Shown: positions 6,553-11,224 of the stretch, piece after piece | Position numbering within the stretch: position 1 is the stretch's first letter | How the letters are laid out: the number at the start of each line of letters is the position of its first letter | From: Thermomicrobiaceae bacterium | GTDB taxonomy: Bacteria; Chloroflexota; Chloroflexia; Thermomicrobiales; Thermomicrobiaceae | Assembly: GCA_007124395.1 (NCBI GenBank) | Contig: SLFF01000062.1 | Coordinates: 1-11,224 of the forward strand | Length of the DNA: 11,224 nt | Direction of reading: 5' to 3' | Made by a program: the position numbers and the translations under genes | The notes under the pieces: model-generated | Databases searched by the model: none | Told to the model about the DNA's origin: nothing | The model's input: only the letters and a program-made list of their open reading frames with translations

Positions 6553-7506
6553 ATGACGCGCGTGCTCATTACTGGAGCCAGTGGATTCGTTGGCCGCCAC
6601 CTCGTTGCACAACTGGTACACGCCGGCGGGTCCGACATTGTTGGACTCTCGTCACAGAAGCGGCCCCCGATCGAAGGGGGCCGCCTGCTTGTCTGCGATC
6701 TCCGCGACGCGGACCTTACGCGTCGGACACTCGAGCACTACCAGCCGGAGATCATCTACCATCTGGCTGGACAATCTCATATTCCTCGAGCCTTCGCCGC
6801 TCCAGCGGAAACCCTGGTGGCAAACGCAGTGGGGCAGATCAATCTTCTGGAAGGGTGCCGCAGCGCCGGGATCTACCCGGTGATTGTGTCAGTCAGTTCT
6901 GCCGAGATCTACGGGGCAGTCTCACCGAGCCAGATCCCGATCAACGAGCAACAACCACTCAACCCGAACAATCCATACGCGAGCAGTAAAGCGGCGCAGG
7001 ATCTGTATGCCGGTCAGTATTTCGCCAGCTACGGGATGAAGATCGTCCGGGTTCGTCCGTTCAACCACGTCGGGCCGGGACAGACTGACCGCTTCGTGGT
7101 CTCCAGCTTTGCTCGTCAGATCGCGGAAGTAGAGGCTGGGTTGGCCGATCCAGTGGTTCTCGTGGGGAATCTCGACCCGATCAGGGATTTTCTGGACGTG
7201 CGGGACGTGGTGCGGGCCTATCAGCTGGTGGCTGAGGAGTCGTTTGCCGGTCAGGTGTTCAACATCTCTTCCGGCGTCGGGGTGCGAATTCAGGATGTGC
7301 TCGACACGCTGATCGCCGAATCGACGCGCGATATCGAAGTGCGGGTAGACCCGGAACGGGTGAGACCGGTCGAAGTTCCGGAATTTCGGGGAGATTCGAG
7401 CCGCCTCACTGAGCTGACCGGCTGGCAGCCCGAGATCCCGTTGGCGCAGACCCTTCGAGAGGTGCTCGATTACTGGCGAGATCAAATCAACAGGACAGAC
7501 ACCTGA
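6553..7506 (+). CDS. GDP-6-deoxy-4-keto-D-mannose reductase-like extended SDR
   Basis: A 317-residue NAD(P)-dependent epimerase/dehydratase of the extended SDR type. Seen: dinucleotide motif GASGFVG (8-14), D49 after the third strand, catalytic serine region VSSAEIYG (114-121), catalytic Y142-x3-K146 (PYASSK), and the RPFNHVGPGQ motif (168-177). The C-terminal pattern, including GDSSRLTELTGWQPEIPL (280-297), is typical of the GDP-mannose dehydratase/RMD branch. RMD reduces GDP-4-keto-6-deoxymannose to GDP-D-rhamnose for surface polysaccharides. The length (about 300) and the RPFNHxGPGQ motif favour RMD over the longer GDP-mannose 4,6-dehydratase, but a related epimerase or talose-forming reductase cannot be excluded. 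No partner dehydratase (gmd) lies in the window. It probably shares the ahcY-metK transcript, since the gap is 33 nt and no terminator is visible; its ribosome site (TTAGG) is weak. Confidence 0.85.
   Translation: MTRVLITGASGFVGRHLVAQLVHAGGSDIVGLSSQKRPPIEGGRLLVCDLRDADLTRRTLEHYQPEIIYHLAGQSHIPRAFAAPAETLVANAVGQINLLEGCRSAGIYPVIVSVSSAEIYGAVSPSQIPINEQQPLNPNNPYASSKAAQDLYAGQYFASYGMKIVRVRPFNHVGPGQTDRFVVSSFARQIAEVEAGLADPVVLVGNLDPIRDFLDVRDVVRAYQLVAEESFAGQVFNISSGVGVRIQDVLDTLIAESTRDIEVRVDPERVRPVEVPEFRGDSSRLTELTGWQPEIPLAQTLREVLDYWRDQINRTDT
6660..6684. repeat. Strong G+C hairpin inside the SDR coding region
   Basis: GCGGCCCCC (6660-6668) and GGGGGCCGC (6676-6684) form a perfect 9-bp stem with a 7-nt loop, about 110 nt into the reading frame (residues about 36-44). 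There is no T-tract after it. It may only reflect proline/glycine codons, but it could slow ribosomes or protect a 3' fragment. Confidence 0.4.
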
Positions 7507-7507
7507 G

Positions 7508-8419
7508 TCAGGCCAGCTTGATCAGAACCTGGCTGTCGCGGCATTCGACCGATTCAACGTCCGGGTCAATGGCGGGTCGCTTCTCATCGTTTCGGGGTTC
7601 GAAATCGACTGCTTCCACGACTCGTCGGTAGGTTCCGTCAGTCAGAATCTCGGGCTGGTATCCCAGCGGGATTACTCCTCGGCAGAAGTGGAACACATGC
7701 CAGGCTTCCCATTCAGCCGGATCAATCTGGAGATCCTGCATCGTTGGCCAGCTCTGATAGGACGATCCTTCGCCCGATTGCGCTCGGGCGTGGGTCAGGG
7801 ATGCGTCTAGATCCTGAAGGATCTCGGTGACGAGTTGCCCGCCAATTGCGGCCGACTCTTGCCAGAGCTCGTCTCCGGGCTTCCCGATCGGGATCTCCAG
7901 GGGATGCTGTCGGACGATTGGTCCGGCATCGAGTTGATCGATGAGTTGATGAATAGTGACTCCTGACTCTGTGCTTCCTTCGCGGTACGTCCAAAAGAGC
8001 GGCTCAGGTCCTCGGAAACGGGGAAGCAGCGAAGGATGGACGTTCAGACCGCCGTGCAGGGTGGATGTCATCAGTGTTTGAGGGATTCGCATCGAGTAGC
8101 AGCAGACGATCGCGATGTCTGCCTCGAATTCAGCGAGTGACGCCTGCGTTTCGGGATCGTGGTGGTCGTTGATCCGAAGGATCGGAATGTCCGACTGCTC
8201 CGGATGAGCATTCCCCGAAGTGGCGGCGCTTCCCGAGATCGGAAGAGCCAATGATGACTTTGAACGCCCTGGCGGATTCAGTCGGGTAGTCGGCTGCGGC
8301 AATCGCGAATTTCCGGGAACAACTCGGGCGCGGACATCGTGACCAGCCTCGAGAATCGCGGCCAGCACCGCATCGGCAAACGAGCAGGGAATGCCGAAAA
8401 AGAGGATTGAATGACTCAA
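7508..8419 (-). CDS. Formyltransferase-family protein (Fmt/sugar N-formyltransferase fold)
   Basis: A 303-residue protein with a formyl-transferase N-terminal domain, which moves a formyl group from 10-formyl-tetrahydrofolate to an amine. The catalytic triad is visible: N126 and H128 in LNVHPSLLPRFRGPEP (125-140) and D164 in LDAGPIV (163-169). GVTIHQL (153-159) is also typical. Residues about 35-78 form an unusually long, Pro/Ser/Thr/Ala-rich loop, longer than in methionyl-tRNA formyltransferase. The C-terminal third (about 228-275) faintly recalls the Fmt C-terminal domain. It could be a divergent methionyl-tRNA formyltransferase, or a sugar-nucleotide N-formyltransferase, which the adjacent SDR gene would suit. 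No def gene is next to it, which weakens the Fmt case. The start is TTG with an excellent GGAGGT (8425-8430) 5 nt upstream. The gene ends tail-to-tail with the SDR, 1 nt apart, with no room for a terminator. Confidence 0.8.
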   Translation of the reverse strand: MSHSILFFGIPCSFADAVLAAILEAGHDVRARVVPGNSRLPQPTTRLNPPGRSKSSLALPISGSAATSGNAHPEQSDIPILRINDHHDPETQASLAEFEADIAIVCCYSMRIPQTLMTSTLHGGLNVHPSLLPRFRGPEPLFWTYREGSTESGVTIHQLIDQLDAGPIVRQHPLEIPIGKPGDELWQESAAIGGQLVTEILQDLDASLTHARAQSGEGSSYQSWPTMQDLQIDPAEWEAWHVFHFCRGVIPLGYQPEILTDGTYRRVVEAVDFEPRNDEKRPAIDPDVESVECRDSQVLIKLA

Positions 8420-8445
8420 CGGGCACCTCCGGATCGAAACGCAGA

Positions 8446-8475
8446 TTGACAGCCTGTTGAGCGCTCACGTAGGCT
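8446..8475 (+). promoter_or_regulatory. Candidate promoter for the YggX-like gene
   Basis: A perfect -35 hexamer TTGACA (8446-8451) is followed after 18 bp by TAGGCT (8470-8475), a modest -10. The predicted start near 8482 gives a leader of about 30 nt. It lies in the 95-bp divergent gap shared with the formyltransferase gene. Confidence 0.4.
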
Positions 8476-8514
8476 TCGAAGAGACTTTCGCTCAGTCATG
8501 ATGAGGATAATGCA

Positions 8515-8847
8515 ATGGCACGAATGGTTTTCTGCAACAAGTTCCAACGCGAATTGCCTGGACTCGAACGCCAGCCAGTGCCAGGACCGCTCGGAGAGCG
8601 CATCTTCAATGAGATCTCGGAACAGGCGTGTGAGATGTGGCGTGAGCATCAGACGATCATGATCAACCATTACGCTCTGAATCCTGCCGATCCGAACGAC
8701 CGCAAGGTATTGCGTGAGCATATGGAAGAGTTCTTCTTCGGCGAAGGCTCCCAGATGCCCGAAGGCTGGCAGCCGGCTGGCGCTGCTGCTGGCGGCTCGT
8801 CAAAGGGTGGTGCCCCGTCGAAGGGTGCGGCTCCCGCGAAGAAATAG
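8515..8847 (+). CDS. YggX-family probable Fe(2+)-trafficking / oxidative damage protection protein
   Basis: A 110-residue cytoplasmic protein whose first 85 residues match the YggX family, small proteins implicated in iron supply to Fe-S cluster proteins and in protection from oxidative damage. Seen: RMVFCNKFQRELPGL (3-17) with the conserved cysteine C7, PGPLGERIFNEIS (23-35), W42 followed by HQTIMINHYALNP (45-57), and the EHMEEFFFGEG C-terminal helix (68-78). Family members usually end near 90 residues. This one adds a tail of about 25 residues (86-110) rich in Ala, Gly, Ser and Lys, likely disordered and basic. GAGGA (8503-8507) lies 7 nt before the ATG. It is monocistronic: divergent from the formyltransferase gene and ending 6 nt from the convergent ATP-grasp gene. 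Family assignment is firm; the exact biochemical role is debated even in characterised members. Confidence 0.88.
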   Translation: MARMVFCNKFQRELPGLERQPVPGPLGERIFNEISEQACEMWREHQTIMINHYALNPADPNDRKVLREHMEEFFFGEGSQMPEGWQPAGAAAGGSSKGGAPSKGAAPAKK

Positions 8848-8853
8848 CCGGTC

Positions 8854-10131
8854 TCATCGCGATGGCGGACTCACCGGGTCAGCAGTCAATCGAATCTGAC
8901 TGCTGATCCGGAATTCCAGGGCATCGTGTGCCTCTCGCAACGCAGCTTCTACATCGTCCACATTATCGCCCTTTGCGAAAATGAATCCCAGATAACTGGA
9001 CCCTTCGGGCAACGGCACGATCGAGTGATTGATCGGAGCCGAAATCTCGACCCCGGTGACTCCTGGAACCTGCTTCGCCTCTTCGACACCGCACACTTCC
9101 CGGAGCATTCCGGCCTTCGGAATGGGAATCATCATCACGCCAACCGCGTCGTTTCCCCGTTCGGCGCCCGAGATCGGCTCACCGATCGCGTGGCGCAGGA
9201 TCAACTCTTCGAGCGACTGCCCGGTGCCGAACTCGAGAATGGTCGAACAGAGGCCGCCGATCGATCGACCGGCGATCTCGATGATCCATGGCCCCATGTC
9301 ATTCAGACGGAGCTCTGCATGGACCGGGCCAGTTCGCAGCCCGAGCGCTGCAGACGCTTCCTCTGTGCAAGTCGCGATTGCGCGTTGCTCGTCGTCTGAG
9401 AGGCGAGACGGGGTGGTATAGATCGTCTCTTCGAAGAACGGACCCTCCAGCGGGTCCGGCTTATCGAACAACGCCAGCACCTGTAGTTTGCCTTCGCTGA
9501 GAATTCCTTCGAGTGCCACCTCGATGCCTGGCAGATAATCCTCCACCAGTATCCCGGCTGTCTCGTTCGTGAATCCTTCTGAGACCAGGATTTGTCGGGT
9601 TCGCTCGAACGCTATGGTGAACTCGTCGGGGTCGTTGGCACGAATCACCCCCCGGCTTCCGGACAGGAGATTCGGCTTCACCACGCACGGATACCGGACA
9701 TCCAACGCGATGGTCGCAGGATCTGCATCGAGATCGTGTCGCCAGGCCAGTGGGGCTGGAACACCGTGTTCGTGAAGGCGCTGACGCATGACCCACTTGT
9801 CCCGAGCTGCCAGGGCAGCTTCTGGATCATTGCTCGGCAGGTTCAGCCGATGAGCGACTTTCGAGGCGAGCAAGGTCGCACTATCGTCGAGGGAAATCAC
9901 CGCATTGACCGGATCGCTGCCGAGCCTGTCCATGAGTTTCTTCTCGGCTTGCTCTGGTTTCCGGAACTCGACGCCATTGTTGATTCCCCATTCGCTGGCC
10001 AGCGCATCCGGGACATCGACAACCTGAATAACGTCCAGCCCGAGTCGCTCCCCAGCTTTCAGAAATGCGGCGTTCCGGTAGCTCTGCGGAGAGAGCAGCA
10101 TCAGGACACGTTTCTGATCGTTCGATGACAT
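8854..10131 (-). CDS. ATP-grasp carboxylate-amine ligase with LAL-type C-terminal domain
   Basis: A 425-residue cytoplasmic ATP-dependent ligase, expected to activate a carboxylate as acyl-phosphate and join it to an amine. Numbering is from the ATG at 10131. Residues about 8-100 form a pre-ATP-grasp Rossmann-like domain. Residues about 105-320 are the ATP-grasp fold: nucleotide-binding K152 (YPCVVKPN), Gly-rich loop SGSRG (157-161), hinge VEDYLPGIEVALEG (196-209), and metal ligands in HAELRL (271-276) and IIEIAGR (283-289, E285 and R289). Residues about 330-405 resemble the C-terminal domain of L-amino-acid ligases (VGVMMIPIPKAG, then a GSSYLGFIFAKG strand). The substrates are unknown; dipeptide synthesis is a family-based guess, and biotin-carboxylase-type roles are less likely. 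A TTG at 10149 would add 6 residues but has no ribosome site; ATG 10131 has only a distant GAGAG. It stands alone between convergent yggX and a divergent Asp-box gene. Confidence 0.85.
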   Translation of the reverse strand: MSSNDQKRVLMLLSPQSYRNAAFLKAGERLGLDVIQVVDVPDALASEWGINNGVEFRKPEQAEKKLMDRLGSDPVNAVISLDDSATLLASKVAHRLNLPSNDPEAALAARDKWVMRQRLHEHGVPAPLAWRHDLDADPATIALDVRYPCVVKPNLLSGSRGVIRANDPDEFTIAFERTRQILVSEGFTNETAGILVEDYLPGIEVALEGILSEGKLQVLALFDKPDPLEGPFFEETIYTTPSRLSDDEQRAIATCTEEASAALGLRTGPVHAELRLNDMGPWIIEIAGRSIGGLCSTILEFGTGQSLEELILRHAIGEPISGAERGNDAVGVMMIPIPKAGMLREVCGVEEAKQVPGVTGVEISAPINHSIVPLPEGSSYLGFIFAKGDNVDDVEAALREAHDALEFRISSQIRLTADPVSPPSR

Positions 10132-10231
10132 GATCGCATCTACTCTCAATCGAAAATTGCTGGTCTGCTGAGTGAAACCGGGTTGCGTTGCGATCGTTTC
10201 TCTTCGATTCTATCAACGGCTAGCGCCTGTG

Positions 10232-10281
10232 AATTGTTCCGGGGCGAATTCGTTGACAGTCCGGCGGATCTGTGAACAATT
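10232..10281. repeat. 8-bp inverted repeat flanking the -35 of the Asp-box gene
   Basis: AATTGTTC (10232-10239) and GAACAATT (10274-10281) are perfect inverted copies, 34 nt apart. Both are directly preceded by a TGTG-containing run, and a related GGAACAA lies at 10290-10296. The pair brackets a consensus TTGACA and overlaps the putative -10, a layout expected of operator half-sites. The function is inferred. Confidence 0.4.
10253..10280 (+). promoter_or_regulatory. Candidate promoter for the Asp-box gene
   Basis: A perfect TTGACA (10253-10258) is followed after 16 bp by AACAAT (10275-10280), 4 of 6 to the -10 consensus. The predicted start near 10287 gives a leader of about 77 nt before TTG 10364. 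It lies in the 232-bp region divergent from the ATP-grasp gene, in which I see no further gene. Confidence 0.4.
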
Positions 10282-10363
10282 GGCAGTCAGGAACAACAAA
10301 CGTTTCAGCTACGGATTCGGGCGCTATTCGCGGGAATACGCCGATCCGAAAGGAGCAGAACAC

Positions 10364-11224
10364 TTGGTCGCGAATGCATTCCAGTCACTCGAGTGGAGAC
10401 TGGTTGGTCCACACCGTGCCGGGCGAACAGTCGCTGTGGCCGGTCATCCAACCGAACTTGGAACCTTCTATTTCGGCGCCTGTGCCGGCGGCGTCTGGAA
10501 AACCACGAACGCTGGCTCTCACTGGGAGAATGTTACCGACGGGTTCTTCAAGACATCGGCCGTCGGTGCGCTCGCAGTTTCGCACTCGGATCCGAACGTC
10601 ATCTATGCCGGAACTGGCGAGACGGCGATCCGCAGTAACATCTCTCACGGTGATGGTGTCTACAAATCGACCGACGGAGGCCGAACCTGGTCAAACGTCG
10701 GCCTCGCAGCAACCCGTCACATCGGCGAGATCCAGATTCATCCGGCGAACCCGGATGTGGTCTTCGTCTCGGCACTCGGCCACGCCTGGGGCCAGAACGA
10801 GGACCGTGGTGTCTATCGGACGCTCGACGGAGGCAAGACCTGGGAGCACGTTCTCTACAAGAGCGACAAAGCCGGAGCTATCGACATCTCGATGGACCCG
10901 AGCAACCCGAGGGTCGTCTTCGCGACCTTCTGGCAAGGCCAGCGACTGCCGCACGGTGCGGTCAGTGGTGGCGAAGATTCCGGTATGTGGCGCTCGATGG
11001 ACGGCGGCGACACCTGGATAGACATAACTCGCAACGAAGGCCTGCCCAAGGGAATCTGGGGCAAGTCTGGCGTTGCCGTCTCGGGTGCCAAGGCTGGTCG
11101 CGTCTACGCGCAGATCGAAGCCGAGGATGCCGGCGTCTATCGCAGCGATGACTTAGGCGCAACCTGGAGTCGTGAGAACGATGATCTCGATGTAGGACGG
11201 CGACCGTGGTACTACATGCACATC
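10364..11224 (+). CDS. Sortilin/VPS10-like Asp-box (BNR) beta-propeller protein, 5' part (3'-truncated by window edge)
   Basis: An open frame runs to the window end and gives 287 residues. It contains five Asp-box repeats of the S/T-x-D-x-G-x-T-W type: at 47-54 (degenerate), 102-109 (STDGGRTW), 153-160 (TLDGGKTW), 211-218 (SMDGGDTW) and 261-268 (SDDLGATW). They are about 50 residues apart, as expected of successive blades of a large beta-propeller. The N-terminus (EWRLVGPHRAGRTVAV, then FGACAGGVWKTT) matches the large bacterial proteins often annotated as VPS10/sortilin-domain or exo-sialidase-like glycosyl hydrolases, commonly about 1,000 residues. Enzymatic activity is not shown by these motifs. 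The start is inferred: no ATG or GTG is suitably placed, but AAAGGAG (10349-10355) lies 8 nt before TTG 10364, and the family-conserved sequence starts a few residues later. There is no signal peptide from this start, so the visible evidence favours a cytoplasmic or non-classically exported product. Confidence 0.85.
   Translation, partial: MVANAFQSLEWRLVGPHRAGRTVAVAGHPTELGTFYFGACAGGVWKTTNAGSHWENVTDGFFKTSAVGALAVSHSDPNVIYAGTGETAIRSNISHGDGVYKSTDGGRTWSNVGLAATRHIGEIQIHPANPDVVFVSALGHAWGQNEDRGVYRTLDGGKTWEHVLYKSDKAGAIDISMDPSNPRVVFATFWQGQRLPHGAVSGGEDSGMWRSMDGGDTWIDITRNEGLPKGIWGKSGVAVSGAKAGRVYAQIEAEDAGVYRSDDLGATWSRENDDLDVGRRPWYYMHI

Noticed and set aside
10132..10149. TTG at 10149 as start of the ATP-grasp gene.
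   Set aside because: No ribosome site precedes it and the six extra residues add no conserved sequence; the ATG at 10131 is a simpler start.
10272..11021. 249-codon plus-strand reading frame.
   Set aside because: It is an Arg/Ser-rich shadow; the frame two positions over encodes conserved Asp-box repeats and runs on to the window end.
1..11224. Search for mobile elements, CRISPR repeats, tRNA/rRNA genes, toxin-antitoxin or defence genes and sigma54 (GG-N10-GC) promoters.
   Set aside because: None was seen by eye. Weak sigma54 sites could be missed without a scoring matrix.

Overview
The window comes from a moderately G+C-rich bacterial chromosome and reads as ordinary, dense core-genome territory with a few accessory genes. 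I see no insertion sequence, phage gene, CRISPR array, tRNA or rRNA. Several traits together suggest a non-proteobacterial lineage: a fused shikimate kinase/3-dehydroquinate synthase, a short archaeal/thermophile-type adenosylhomocysteinase, a DUF697 protein, an ATP-grasp ligase of the LAL type, and frequent GTG/TTG starts. A Chloroflexota (Thermomicrobia-like) or similar deep-branching environmental bacterium is my low-confidence guess. The sigma54-type response regulator and the YggX-like protein fit that guess less well.

Layout: the 3' part of a DUF697 membrane protein (+, 3-443) converges on an NtrC-type response regulator (-, 493-1887) with a strong hairpin between them. A 196-bp divergent region with an extended -10 and a 9-bp dyad separates the regulator from aroKB (+, 2084-3727). 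After a terminator-like hairpin and a good sigma70-type promoter, a leader of about 190 nt precedes ahcY (3970-5241), metK (5332-6519) and a GDP-6-deoxy-4-keto-mannose reductase-like SDR gene (6553-7506), all on +. This last gene ends 1 nt from a convergent formyltransferase gene (-, 7508-8419, TTG start). A 95-bp divergent gap leads to a YggX-type iron protein (+, 8515-8847), which ends 6 nt from a convergent ATP-grasp ligase (-, 8854-10131). A 232-bp divergent region then leads to a truncated gene (+, from TTG 10364 to the window end) for a sortilin/VPS10-like, Asp-box beta-propeller protein.

How the genes fit together: ahcY and metK form the two non-methyltransferase ends of the activated methyl cycle (SAM made by MetK, S-adenosylhomocysteine removed by AhcY) and look co-transcribed. 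aroKB supplies two steps of the shikimate pathway. The SDR suggests nucleotide-sugar (GDP-rhamnose type) synthesis. The formyltransferase could serve sugar formylation or be a divergent Fmt. The response regulator has no histidine kinase partner in the window.

I found no clearly new multi-gene system. The items most worth a second look are the long unexplained ahcY leader, the hairpin between ahcY and metK, the dyads over the divergent promoters, the LAL-type ATP-grasp ligase, and the Asp-box protein that lacks a signal peptide.
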